DNA of 64,000 nucleotides from JBHIKY01 sp042139015 (GCF_042139015.1 NZ_JBHIKY010000008.1:145773-209772); one strand, 5' to 3'; counted from the stretch's first letter, positions 43,794-52,594 are shown. The notes: generated by a model not told the origin, from the letters alone. A program made the numbers and translations.

Positions 43794-44014
43794 GGGGCTG
43801 TAGCAAAAGCCCTTTTTTATAGAAAAAGTAGGATCCTAAATAGAAGATAGTAGGGGACAAGTCCGAAGACTCCAGTGGGAAGTGCAGCGGCTGAAGATCT
43901 GCCGGGCGCGGGTTTCGTCTGGTTAGCTGAAGCGCTGCCCACGGAAAGCGAAGGACTTGTCCCCTGCTTTTTTTACCATGCAAAAGGGGCGAGTATCATT
44001 TATGATACAGCCCC
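43794..44014. mobile_element. MITE-like element 1 with terminal inverted repeats
   Basis: 221 bp without coding capacity between rsfA and tcdA. Left end GGGGCTGTAGCA (43794-43805) and right end TGATACAGCCCC (44003-44014) are inverted repeats with 11 of 12 matches. Inside, a 13-bp perfect inverted repeat AGGGGACAAGTCC/GGACTTGTCCCCT (43852-43864 and 43953-43965) encloses a GC-rich, imperfectly self-complementary core containing CCCACGGAAAGCG. The same TIR and core motif recur in the element at 45757-46416. The right end is 2 bp from the tcdA stop. Confidence 0.7.
43795..43820 (+). terminator. Terminator of rsfA-like gene
   Basis: GGGCT (43795-43799) pairs with AGCCC (43808-43812), followed by six Ts. 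The stem reuses the left terminal repeat of MITE-like element 1, so the element may supply the terminator. Confidence 0.6.
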
Positions 44015-44015
44015 A

Positions 44016-44783
44016 TTAATTTATACGCTCAATAGTGATATCTTTTAATAAGTTTGAAATCACATGTCCTGCTGCAATTAAACCGGCAACTGAGGGTACA
44101 AATGCATTGGAAGAGGGAGGCATTTTGGCCTTGCGGATTCCGCTTTGTTCCGCTCCTTCCGGAACAATTTCCTTCCGTGCAGACTCCTTAATTTGAATTG
44201 GAGTTTCATCAGAAAAAACAACCTCTACCTTGTCAGTGATGCCTGCTTTTCTGAGCTCTCTTCTCATCACTCTCGCGATCGGATCATTCGCCGTTTCAAA
44301 TAAATCCATCACCCTCAGGCTCCCAGGGTCCATTTTATTAGCTGCACCCATGCTGGAGATGATGGGGACTCCCCGCCTGATACTTTCTTTTATCAAATGG
44401 ATTTTATACGTAATCGTATCAGAAGCATCAATAATGTAATCTGGGGCTTCTTTAAAAAAATCCTCATACGTTTCATCCGTATAGAACATTTTTAGAGCCT
44501 CGATATCACATTCAGGATTAATATCGAGCAGCCTCTCCTTCATCACATCGACCTTCGAACGGCCCACTGTAGACAGCAGAGCATGGAGCTGCCGGTTTAC
44601 ATTTGTAATATCAATGTTATCTTTATCGACAAGAATAATTCTGCCGATTCCTGATCTCACTAATGCCTCTGCAGAAAACGAACCAACCCCGCCAATACCA
44701 AGAACAGCAGCTGAACTATTTCGCAGCACCTCTAAGCCTTCTTTTCCTATTGCAAGTTCATTACGTGAAAACTGGTGGAGCAT
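44016..44783 (-). CDS. tcdA: tRNA threonylcarbamoyladenosine dehydratase TcdA
   Basis: 255-residue E1-like ATPase that cyclises t6A37 of tRNA to ct6A. ATP-binding GIGGVGSFSAEALVRSGIG at about 29-47, NVNRQLHA near 62, DASDTITYK near 119, and RKAKMPPSSNAFVPSVAGL near the C-terminus. MLHQFSRNELAIGKEG is the expected N-terminus, so the ATG at 44783 is preferred over one six codons earlier. Corresponds to B. subtilis yrvM, beside the 6S RNA gene and aspS. Confidence 0.94.
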   Translation of the reverse strand: MLHQFSRNELAIGKEGLEVLRNSSAAVLGIGGVGSFSAEALVRSGIGRIILVDKDNIDITNVNRQLHALLSTVGRSKVDVMKERLLDINPECDIEALKMFYTDETYEDFFKEAPDYIIDASDTITYKIHLIKESIRRGVPIISSMGAANKMDPGSLRVMDLFETANDPIARVMRRELRKAGITDKVEVVFSDETPIQIKESARKEIVPEGAEQSGIRKAKMPPSSNAFVPSVAGLIAAGHVISNLLKDITIERIN

Positions 44784-44993
44784 TACACTTCTTCCCTTCA
44801 TCTGATTGCTGAAAATATTATTTCATGTAAGGTTCGACACACTATGTGAGCAGCCGCATTGTTTATTATGAGGAAATCCATTAATGTGATTTTACAGCTT
44901 TTTATAAAAAATTCTTTCGAATAGTACAAAGTCATCTACCCGCCACTTAACACCTTCGCAGGATGTTTGAAGTGCGGAATCCTTGCCGAAAAC

Positions 44994-45023
44994 GATGAAA
45001 AACTCCGAAGATATCTTCGGAGT
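44994..45023 (-). terminator. Terminator of 6S RNA
   Basis: A perfect palindrome ACTCCGAAGAT/ATCTTCGGAGT (45002-45023) is followed on the minus strand by five Ts. Confidence 0.85.
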
Positions 45024-45241
45024 CGTTAATTTCGTGTGTTATGGAAGAGTCCCGTAGTGCCGTCAAACTCACTTGGTTTTGAAGCCTGCTCTCGCAGGTG
45101 GGTGCCCTGTTCCAGCTTTCAAACGTCCGCCTTCTAAAGGCGGCTTGTTCTCCGGCTGGAAACGTCCAGGCTCCCAATGTAAAAATGTTGGCTCAAAACG
45201 AACAGTGTCCCACGAACACCTCAGGACTCTTCAAATAGTGT
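44994..45241 (-). ncRNA. ssrS: 6S RNA (6S-1, bsrA type)
   Basis: Minus-strand non-coding transcript with a whole-molecule hairpin. GAAGAGTCC near the 5' end pairs with GGGACTCTTC near the 3' end, and an internal apical stem uses CCGCCTTT/AGAAGGCGG; a strong promoter and terminator frame it. Its place between tcdA (yrvM) and aspS is where B. subtilis 6S-1 lies. 6S RNA mimics an open promoter and sequesters sigma-A RNA polymerase in stationary phase. Identification rests on fold and synteny, not on a covariance search. The mature 3' end is probably near 45030, before the terminator. Confidence 0.8.
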
Positions 45242-45247
45242 GTTATT

Positions 45248-45276
45248 ATCATAGCATGAGGTGGTGCGGTGGTCAA
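45248..45276 (-). promoter_or_regulatory. Sigma-A promoter of 6S RNA
   Basis: TTGACC (45271-45276), a 17-bp spacer and TATGAT (45248-45253) on the minus strand. The predicted start near 45241 is a few bases before the closing stem. Confidence 0.75.
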
Positions 45277-45433
45277 GATTAGCACCCCCTGTTTTCACGG
45301 GATTCTTAAAAAATGCGCTTAATTTCCTATCTTTTCTAATTTAAGAATAAACAAGTTTGTTTATTAAATGATCAGGGTAAAGATTAAGTTCACGATATAT
45401 ATAAATCAAATTAGAAGGCAGGTTTTTTGCTAT

Positions 45434-45748
45434 ATGAAACCACCGAAACCATCCAATTATGATGAATCTTTAGTTGCTGAGCTCGAAATTATCTATATAG
45501 AAAAAAAAATTGAATGGTTAAAGCAAAAGCAGGTTGAACATAAAGACAAACTAAAACTATATGAGGACAAAATTACTGCAGGCAGTCACAATTATTATTT
45601 AAATAGTATTTTAGATATTTCTTCACGCTGGACTGAGGGACAGATCGGTTACATTTATCTCCACACGTTAAGTGGAGTTCGTACTTTCCACACCAGGGAA
45701 AATCCTCAGGCTTTTATTGAGGCCTTCAAAAATACTGATCATTTGTGA
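45434..45748 (+). CDS. Hypothetical protein (104 aa)
   Basis: Begins MKPPKPSNYDESLVAELEI and continues with a lysine- and glutamate-rich probable coiled coil (IEKKIEWLKQKQVEHKDKLK), then a tail with WTEGQIGYIYLHTL. No signal peptide or membrane helix; family not recognised. The frame is open 22 codons upstream, but this ATG has GAAGGCAGG about 11 nt before it. It lies alone between 6S RNA and MITE-like element 2, with lower GC than its neighbours, which may hint at acquisition. Confidence 0.55.
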   Translation: MKPPKPSNYDESLVAELEIIYIEKKIEWLKQKQVEHKDKLKLYEDKITAGSHNYYLNSILDISSRWTEGQIGYIYLHTLSGVRTFHTRENPQAFIEAFKNTDHL

Positions 45749-46092
45749 CAAAAAGCGGGGCTGTATCAACAGGCCATAAAAAATGACTTTTTGACAGCCT
45801 TTTTTCGATTCTATAAGAGATTTATTGTTAGGATGAACTTATAGCCTCTGGTATGAATGGCTCTTCAGGTTCGTTTGCGCGGGCAAACCCGCCCGGTCTT
45901 TTTATGCTAGAGCTTATCCTCGAAGTTTGTTCGTGTCGATAAGTTTAAAACACCATACTCTCCAGATAGAGACTATAGTGATTCTATTCAATTGAAGAAC
46001 AGAAGGCGGCGACTCCGGGTCGATTTTTGGCACAAACAGGGGGCCAAAAAGACAAAAAAAACGACAATGGGGGGGGGGGCAGGGAACCGGAG

Positions 46093-46102
46093 NNNNNNNN
46101 NN
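46093..46102. other. Assembly gap (10 Ns)
   Basis: Ten undetermined bases. The sequence just before them (a run of 11 Gs and A-rich, GC-rich low-complexity bases) looks like poor contig-end sequence. The gap lies inside a repeated element, the usual cause of a contig break. Confidence 0.95.
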
Positions 46103-46340
46103 TATTTACCAACTTATGGCCGCCCTCCGGGTTTTATTTGGCCCACATCCTGGGCCAAAACTCGACACTAGCACGTCCTGTGCGTCGTGGGAACGGCACC
46201 GTCTGAAAATCCATTCTGACAAAGCTTCGCTGAGGATGAATTAATTGAAAACAAGCCCCACGGAAAGCGGCCGCCTGCAGGGATGAAATCAATAAATTCT
46301 ATACTCCTTCATTAAAGCAAAGATATGCTTTCTTATTCTT

Positions 46341-46390
46341 AAAAAAATACCATGGTCAACCATCTAGAGGGATGGCGTCCATGGTATTTT
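46341..46390 (-). terminator. Terminator of hisS-aspS
   Basis: A 12-bp stem (AAAATACCATGG at 46344-46355 with CCATGGTATTTT at 46379-46390) and an inner CCATC/GATGG stem are followed on the minus strand by seven Ts. It lies about 40 bp after the aspS stop. Confidence 0.85.
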
Positions 46391-46430
46391 ACGTTAAGGG
46401 CTTTTGATACAGCCCCGTCCATCTTAACTA

Positions 46431-48212
46431 CTACTCTTCCTCTTCTTCAAAAGAGGTTATTTCAAGATTTAATTCATTTAACTGCGCTTCGCTCACCGGG
46501 CCTGGCGCTCCTGTTAAAGGATCACTTGCACTGGCTGTCTTAGGAAATGCGATCGTATCTCTCAAATTTGAGCGGCCTGCAAGCAGCATAACCAGGCGAT
46601 CCAGACCAAGGGCAATTCCTCCATGCGGAGGAGTCCCGAAATCAAAGGCATTCAGCAGAAATCCAAATTGATTTTCTGCTTCCACTTTACTGAAACCAAG
46701 CGATTGGAACATTTTTTCCTGAAGGTCTCTTTCGAAAATACGCTGTGAACCTCCTCCAAGCTCATATCCATTTAAAACAAGATCATAGGCCTCAGCCCGC
46801 ACACTCTCAGGATGTTCTTCTAGAAGCTTCATATCTTCTTCAAGCGGGCGGGTAAATGGATGGTGCATTGCCACGTACCGATTTGATTCTTCGTCAAATT
46901 CCATTAGTGGAAATTCTGTCACCCACAAAAAGTTGAATTTACTTTCATCAATAAGTCCAAGCTCTTTTCCAAACTTTAAGCGGAGAGCTCCCATTGAATC
47001 AAATACAACGCTTTTCTTGTCTGCCCCAAAAAACAAGAGATCCCCCGCCTCAGCCTTCAGCGCTTCTCTAATTGCAGCAGTTTCTTCTTTCGAGAAGAAC
47101 TTAGCAATAGGTCCTTTCAGGCTGTCTTCTTCTACTTTCAGCCAGGCGAGACCTTTCGCCCCATAAATAGCCACAAAATCAGCAAGATCATCAATTTCCT
47201 TCCGTGACATTTTATTGGCGACTCCTTTAACATTTAACCCTTTTACAATTCCCCCGCTTTTTACAGCATTCGCAAATACTTTAAAATCACTGTCTTTCAC
47301 AATGTGTGACAGCTCAATTAATTCCATTTCAAAGCGTGTATCCGGTTTGTCAGAACCATACCGGTTCATTGCTTCGTCATATGTTAATCGCGGAAAATCA
47401 GTTTCAATATTTAAATCTTTTGTTTTTTTCAAGATCGCTGCCATCATTTTTTCCATCATCGCAAGCAGATCCTCTTTATCCATAAAGGATGTTTCTATAT
47501 CGACCTGAGTAAATTCAGGCTGTCGGTCTGCGCGCAGATCCTCGTCACGAAAGCAGCGTACTATTTGATAGTAACGTTCAAAACCGGAGACCATTAACAG
47601 CTGCTTGAAAAGTTGTGGAGATTGAGGCAGTGCATAGAATTCACCATGATGAACCCTGCTCGGCACAAGATAATCACGCGCTCCTTCCGGGGTGCTTTTT
47701 GTGAGCATAGGTGTTTCTACTTCATAAAAATTGTATTCATCCAGAAAATCTCTAATCATTTTTGTTGTTTGATGACGCAGCTTAAATGTATCTCTCATCG
47801 ACGGCCGGCGCAAATCTAGATAGCGGTAGCGCAGACGTACATCCTCCGAAACATCAGCACCCCCTTCTATTTGGAAGGGGAGCGGCTTAGATGAATTTAA
47901 CACACTGATTTCTTCTACTTTCACTTCTACCGTGCCATTTGCAATATTTTCATTATACGTTTCTTCATCTCTTTTCACTACGGTACCTTTTACATGAATC
48001 ACATATTCATTCCGCACTTTATCAGCAACCAACAGTGCGTCTTCAGAGGTTTCCGGATCCGCTACAATCTGTACAATTCCACTTCTGTCACGCATGTCTA
48101 TAAAAATAACCTGACCAAGATCACGCCTTGTCTGGGCCCAGCCTTTTAATTCTACGTTTTCTCCAATCAATCCTTCTGAAATTTCTCCACAATAATGTGT
48201 ACGTCCTATCAT
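46431..48212 (-). CDS. aspS: Aspartyl-tRNA synthetase
   Basis: 593-residue bacterial-type class II AspRS. An N-terminal OB-fold anticodon-binding domain (about 1-110) precedes the catalytic core with motif 1/2 residues, YALPQSPQLFKQLLM near 195 and RCFRDEDLRADRQPEFTQ near 217, an inserted GAD domain (about 290-420), and motif 3 GGIALGLDRLVMLLAG near 530. ATG overlaps the hisS stop (ATGA), so it shares the hisS T-box control. The acidic tail ends in a run of five Glu. Confidence 0.98.
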   Translation of the reverse strand: MIGRTHYCGEISEGLIGENVELKGWAQTRRDLGQVIFIDMRDRSGIVQIVADPETSEDALLVADKVRNEYVIHVKGTVVKRDEETYNENIANGTVEVKVEEISVLNSSKPLPFQIEGGADVSEDVRLRYRYLDLRRPSMRDTFKLRHQTTKMIRDFLDEYNFYEVETPMLTKSTPEGARDYLVPSRVHHGEFYALPQSPQLFKQLLMVSGFERYYQIVRCFRDEDLRADRQPEFTQVDIETSFMDKEDLLAMMEKMMAAILKKTKDLNIETDFPRLTYDEAMNRYGSDKPDTRFEMELIELSHIVKDSDFKVFANAVKSGGIVKGLNVKGVANKMSRKEIDDLADFVAIYGAKGLAWLKVEEDSLKGPIAKFFSKEETAAIREALKAEAGDLLFFGADKKSVVFDSMGALRLKFGKELGLIDESKFNFLWVTEFPLMEFDEESNRYVAMHHPFTRPLEEDMKLLEEHPESVRAEAYDLVLNGYELGGGSQRIFERDLQEKMFQSLGFSKVEAENQFGFLLNAFDFGTPPHGGIALGLDRLVMLLAGRSNLRDTIAFPKTASASDPLTGAPGPVSEAQLNELNLEITSFEEEEE

Positions 48213-49492
48213 CTTGCATCCTCCCTGAGTAAACTTTTCATGTGTTCTGGGAAATCCTTGAGTGAGATTTCCATCTGCTCTCCGCTTTTCATTTCTTTGA
48301 GAGTGATTTTCCCTGCGAGTCTCTCGTTATCTCCCAGTACTGCTGTATATTTTGCATTTAAGCGGTCAGCTGCTTTAAATTGAGCTTTCAGCTTTTTATT
48401 CATGTAATCTTTATCAGCTTTAACCCCTGCTCTGCGAAGGTCAAACAAAAGTTCTGAAGCAGCCTGTGAAGATGCATCCCCAATTGCTGCAAGATAAATA
48501 TCAATACCTTCCTGCAGCTCAGGTAACGCATCCTGAGTCTTCAATGCCATTATTAGTCTCTCAATGCTTAATGCAAAACCAATTCCCGGTGATTCTGGTC
48601 CACCCATTTCTTCAACCAGACCGTTGTAACGTCCGCCTCCCATTAAAGTCGTAATCGCTCCGAACCCTTCTCCCTCTATCATGATCTCAAAGGCAGTATT
48701 ATTATAATAATCCAGCCCTCTCACTAAACCAGGATCGATAACATAGTCAATATCCATTTTGCTTAGTAGATCCTTTACTGTCTCAAAATAATTTTGTGAC
48801 TCCTCATTAAGATAATCTAAAATCGATGGAGCTGTATCCATTAACGGATTATCTTTGTCTTTTTTGCAGTCAAGAATGCGGAGAGGGTTTTTTTTGAGCC
48901 TTTGTTGACAATCACTGCAGAATTCTTCTATATAAGGTTCAAAATGATTAATCAGCGCATCTCTATGTGCCGTCCTGCTTTCTTTATCTCCTAGACTATT
49001 CAATACAAGCTTTAACCCTTTTAAACCAATTTCCCTGTAAAATTCCATAGAAAGCGCAATTACCTCTGCATCAATGGCAGGGTCGGAGCTTCCTATAGCT
49101 TCGACACCAAACTGTACAAACTGCCGCATTCTTCCAGATTGGGGCCGTTCATATCGAAACATCGGACCAACATAGTAAAGTTTTTCAGGCTGCTGCGCAC
49201 TTCCAAACATTTTATTTTCTACATAGGACCTGACGACAGAAGCGGTTCCTTCAGGACGAAGTGTAAGGCTTCTGTCACCTCTGTCCTTAAAAGTGTACAT
49301 TTCCTTTTGCACTATATCAGTAGTATCCCCGACACTTCTTTGAAATAGCTCCGTTTGTTCAAATATCGGTGTGCGGATTTCACGATAATTGTAACGTGCA
49401 CAAATATCATGTATTTTTTGATCAATAAATTGCCAAATCCCTGCTTCCTGTGGAAGAATATCCTGCGTTCCTCTTGGAATACGAATGTCCAT
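48209..49492 (-). CDS. hisS: Histidyl-tRNA synthetase
   Basis: 427 residues, class II. RIPRGTQDILPQE at the N-terminus, TLRPEGTASVVRSYVE near 80, GRMRQFVQFGVE, GGGRYNGLVEEMGG near 285 and GIGFALSIERL near 305, then the C-terminal anticodon-binding domain. The open frame continues 16 codons upstream into the leader, but AAAGGAGAG lies directly before the ATG at 49492. First gene of hisS-aspS, controlled by the upstream T-box. Confidence 0.97.
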   Translation of the reverse strand: MDIRIPRGTQDILPQEAGIWQFIDQKIHDICARYNYREIRTPIFEQTELFQRSVGDTTDIVQKEMYTFKDRGDRSLTLRPEGTASVVRSYVENKMFGSAQQPEKLYYVGPMFRYERPQSGRMRQFVQFGVEAIGSSDPAIDAEVIALSMEFYREIGLKGLKLVLNSLGDKESRTAHRDALINHFEPYIEEFCSDCQQRLKKNPLRILDCKKDKDNPLMDTAPSILDYLNEESQNYFETVKDLLSKMDIDYVIDPGLVRGLDYYNNTAFEIMIEGEGFGAITTLMGGGRYNGLVEEMGGPESPGIGFALSIERLIMALKTQDALPELQEGIDIYLAAIGDASSQAASELLFDLRRAGVKADKDYMNKKLKAQFKAADRLNAKYTAVLGDNERLAGKITLKEMKSGEQMEISLKDFPEHMKSLLREDAR

Positions 49493-49524
49493 GTCCTCTC
49501 TCCTTTCAAATAAGCAGAAATAAA

Positions 49525-49785
49525 AAAACCCGTCCCTCATCTATGTGAGGGACGAGCCTTTAACCCGTGGTGCCACCCTAATTGAAGCCAAATGCTTCCG
49601 CTTAGAACAGTTAACGCCTGTTGTACGTTTGTTCCTACTCGTAATTTAAGTTCAAAACAAAGCCTGTGAAGTGTCTTTCCGCAGGTCGCGCGTAAACTGC
49701 TTGCAGCCATGGGGCAGTTCTCTCTGAAACGCGGCATATCACTGCGTACTTTCTCCGTCCTCAGCAATAACTTCTCATTTAACTG
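49525..49785 (-). promoter_or_regulatory. T-box riboswitch leader of hisS-aspS
   Basis: The T-box core AGGGTGGCACCACGGG is on the minus strand near 49564-49580, followed by the terminator stem CGTCCCTCACATAGATGAGGGACG and a run of Ts at 49527-49533. The upstream 200 nt can form stem I. Uncharged tRNA (expected His) should stabilise the antiterminator. A T-box before hisS-aspS is common in Bacillaceae. Confidence 0.92.
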
Positions 49786-49791
49786 ATATTA

Positions 49792-49820
49792 ATCTTACGA
49801 ATGAATGAGTCGATTGTCAA
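49792..49820 (-). promoter_or_regulatory. Sigma-A promoter of hisS-aspS
   Basis: TTGACA (49815-49820), a 17-bp spacer and TAAGAT (49792-49797) on the minus strand, just upstream of the T-box leader. Confidence 0.8.
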
Positions 49821-49931
49821 CCTGACAATTGAAATGTTTCCACAAAAAGTTCTAACGAATGGAAATTATATTTATCAAAGTTCCAAAAACCAATGTGCAG
49901 CGTTTATGGTTTTTCACTGTATTCTTCATAA

Positions 49932-50384
49932 TTATTCAGCTGAATAAGGGCTGTCGAGCACCAGTGTAACCGGTCCGTTATTCGTAAGTGAAATGTTCAT
50001 CATTTTTCCGAATTCTCCGGTCTTGACGTTGACACCGTTTTCGGACAATTTTTTATTAAAAGCATGATATAGCGGTTCAGCTGTTTCCGGCGGGGCTGCG
50101 TTCATAAAGTTCGGTCTTCTCCCTTTTCTGCACTCCCCGTACAAAGTAAATTGGGAGATCGATAATATTTCACCTTCAATATCCAATAAAGAATGGTTCA
50201 TCTTTCCTGTTTTATCTTCAAAAATTCGAAGGTTTATTATTTTATCGGTCATCCATTGAAGATCCTTATCTGTGTCTTTATGTGTGAAGCCGACAAGAGC
50301 CACCAGGCCGCTGCGAATCGAGCCTGTTGTTGAACCTTCGACTTCACAGTTCCCATTCAGCACCCGCTGTAAAATCACTCTCAT
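49932..50384 (-). CDS. dtd: D-aminoacyl-tRNA deacylase
   Basis: 150 residues. It removes D-amino acids (and glycine mischarged on tRNA-Ala) from tRNA. Start MRVILQRVLNGNCEVEG; the active-site motifs SQFTLYGECRKGRRPNF near 79 and NNGPVTLVLDSP near 135 are intact. Located 26 bp after relA, as in many Firmicutes. Confidence 0.96.
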   Translation of the reverse strand: MRVILQRVLNGNCEVEGSTTGSIRSGLVALVGFTHKDTDKDLQWMTDKIINLRIFEDKTGKMNHSLLDIEGEILSISQFTLYGECRKGRRPNFMNAAPPETAEPLYHAFNKKLSENGVNVKTGEFGKMMNISLTNNGPVTLVLDSPYSAE

Positions 50385-50410
50385 GCTGTTTCTTCCTTTC
50401 TTATATTTCC

Positions 50411-52594
50411 TTAGTGCATAACTCTTCTCACAGAATAAAGATCCGGCAGTCTTTTTATTTTCTCTACTACTCGGTGTAAATGATCAATGTTATGAATGGA
50501 AATGGTTAAATCAATAACTGCCATTTTATTTTTATCCGCCCGGCCGCTGACTGCAATAATATTAGTTCTAGTTTCCGTAACTGACTGCAGCACTTCATTT
50601 AACAGTCCCCGTCGGTCATAACCTGTGATTTCAATATCAACGTTATAATTTTTTTTCTTTTCAATCGAGCCTTCCCATTCTACTGGCAATAGCCGCTGTT
50701 TAGCTTCTTCATTAGTAACATTCGGACAATCTGTCCGATGGATGGAGACACCTCGGCCTTTCGTAATAAATCCAATAATGTCATCACCCGGCACAGGATT
50801 ACAGCACTTAGACAATCGAATCAGCAGATTGTCTACTCCTTTGACTCTTACCCCGGTGCTTGTCTTCTTTGAAGCAGTATGGGTAGTAACGTCCTTTACT
50901 GCTTCGGCTACTGATTTTTCTTCTTCCGCTTTTTCTTTCTCCTGACGGTATTTATCTGTCAGTCTTGTGACAATCTGTTTAGGGCTGACGCCATTATAGC
51001 CGACAGCAGCAAACATATCCTCTTCTCCGGTGAAACTGAACTTATCAGCGGCTTCCTTTTTGTTTTCTGATGTTAAAATGTCTTTTGGATCGAAATCCTG
51101 GGCTTTCAGCTCTTTTTCAAGCATTTCCCTGCCCTTCTGAACATTTTCCTCGCGGCGTTCTTTCTTAAAAAACTGTTTTATTTTATTTTTAGCGTGCGAA
51201 CTTTGGGTCAGCTTCAACCAGTCCTGACTCGGTCCGTATGAATGCTTGGAAGTAAGCATTTCCACAATATCACCCGTATTCAGCTGGTAATCAAGCGGAA
51301 CCATTTTTCCGTTCACCTTCGCTCCGATCGTCCTATTGCCGATTTCCGTATGGATCCGGTATGCAAAATCCAATGGGACCGATCCGCGCGGCAGTTCTAT
51401 TACATCCCCCTTCGGCGTAAAAACAAAAACCATATCTGAGAATAAATCTATTTTCAATGATTCCATAAATTCTTGTGCATTGGAGGTGTCATTCTGCCAT
51501 TCTAATATCTCCCGGAACCACGTAAGTTTATCCTCAAGAGATTTCTTTCCGGAAGCTGCACTCGTATCTTCTTTGTACGCCCAGTGAGCTGCCACCCCGA
51601 ACTCAGCGACACGATGCATATCTTCCGAACGTATCTGTACTTCAAGGGGTTCTCCTTTTGGTCCAATTACAGTAGTATGCAGGGATTGATACATGTTTGC
51701 TTTTGGCATAGCAATATAGTCTTTAAAACGCCCCGGCATCGGCTTCCAGCACGTATGGATAATACCGAGCACCGCATAGCAGTCTTTTATGCTCCGGACT
51801 ATAATTCGGACTGCCAGCAGATCATAGATCTCGTTGAACTGCTTTTTATGCTTCACCATCTTCCTGTAAATACTGTAAATATGCTTGGGACGTCCATATA
51901 TTTCGCCTTCAATGTTTATATCATTTAAGCTCGACTTTATATTTCCGATGACTTCTTCAATATATTGTTCTCTTTCCGCACGTTTTTGTTTCATTAGATT
52001 AACGATGCGATAATACTGCTGTGGATCCATATATCGAAGTGCGGTATCCTCCAGCTCCCATTTGATAGTGGAAATTCCCAGCCGGTGTGCAAGCGGCGCA
52101 AATATTTCCAAAGTTTCATTAGATATTCTTCGTTGTTTATCCGGAGGCAGATGCTTTAACGTCCGCATATTATGAAGCCGGTCTGCCAGCTTTATCAAAA
52201 TGACGCGGATATCCTTCGCCATTGCCACTACCATTTTACGATGATTCTCTGCCTGCTGCTCTTCCTTTGATTTATATTTTATTTTTTTCAGTTTTGTAAC
52301 CCCATCGACTAGCATTGCTACTTCGTCATTAAAATTCCCTCTGAGATCGTCGACAGTAACATCTGTATCCTCCACAACGTCATGCAAAAATGCAGCAGCA
52401 ATCGTGTCCGGATCCATCTCAAGCTCTACAAGGATACCGGCCACTTGAACAGGATGAAGGATATATGGCTCTCCTGACTTTCTATATTGATCCTTATGGG
52501 CTTCTTCAGAATATTTGTAGGCTCGTTCCAAAAAAGCAACATCATCGTCAGGAAGATATTTTCGTGCAAGTTCCAACACTTCATCTATGGTCAT
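50411..52594 (-). CDS. relA: Bifunctional (p)ppGpp synthetase/hydrolase RelA (Rsh)
   Basis: 727 residues. The HD hydrolase domain has HDVVEDTDV near 74 and ADRLHNMRTLKHL near 140; the synthetase domain has GRPKHIYSIYRKM and DYIAMPKANMYQSLHTTV near 300. The TGS domain (VFTPKGDVIELPRGS) and conserved zinc-finger/ACT end (LSKCCNPVPGDDIIGF, GYDRRGLLNEVL) follow. It makes and degrades the stringent-response alarmone. ATG at 52594 is preferred (AGGGTGA upstream); the frame opens five codons earlier. Own promoter upstream. Confidence 0.97.
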   Translation of the reverse strand: MTIDEVLELARKYLPDDDVAFLERAYKYSEEAHKDQYRKSGEPYILHPVQVAGILVELEMDPDTIAAAFLHDVVEDTDVTVDDLRGNFNDEVAMLVDGVTKLKKIKYKSKEEQQAENHRKMVVAMAKDIRVILIKLADRLHNMRTLKHLPPDKQRRISNETLEIFAPLAHRLGISTIKWELEDTALRYMDPQQYYRIVNLMKQKRAEREQYIEEVIGNIKSSLNDINIEGEIYGRPKHIYSIYRKMVKHKKQFNEIYDLLAVRIIVRSIKDCYAVLGIIHTCWKPMPGRFKDYIAMPKANMYQSLHTTVIGPKGEPLEVQIRSEDMHRVAEFGVAAHWAYKEDTSAASGKKSLEDKLTWFREILEWQNDTSNAQEFMESLKIDLFSDMVFVFTPKGDVIELPRGSVPLDFAYRIHTEIGNRTIGAKVNGKMVPLDYQLNTGDIVEMLTSKHSYGPSQDWLKLTQSSHAKNKIKQFFKKERREENVQKGREMLEKELKAQDFDPKDILTSENKKEAADKFSFTGEEDMFAAVGYNGVSPKQIVTRLTDKYRQEKEKAEEEKSVAEAVKDVTTHTASKKTSTGVRVKGVDNLLIRLSKCCNPVPGDDIIGFITKGRGVSIHRTDCPNVTNEEAKQRLLPVEWEGSIEKKKNYNVDIEITGYDRRGLLNEVLQSVTETRTNIIAVSGRADKNKMAVIDLTISIHNIDHLHRVVEKIKRLPDLYSVRRVMH

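Larger units (their letters stand above)
45757..46416. mobile_element. MITE-like element 2 with terminal inverted repeats, containing an assembly gap
   Basis: GGGGCTGTATCAA (45757-45769) and TTGATACAGCCCC (46404-46416) are perfect 13-bp terminal inverted repeats bounding about 660 bp with no gene. The internal motif CCCACGGAAAGCG (46257-46269) is shared with element 1. GC-rich flanks GGCGGCGACTCC and GCGGCCGCC resemble a repeat core. The right end is 15 bp from the aspS stop, and the aspS terminator hairpin lies inside the element. Ten Ns at 46093-46102 interrupt it, so the true length is unknown. Confidence 0.65.

Noticed and set aside
46010..46200. GC-rich island suggesting foreign DNA
   Set aside because: The composition comes from a repeat core and poor-quality bases next to the Ns, not from a gene.
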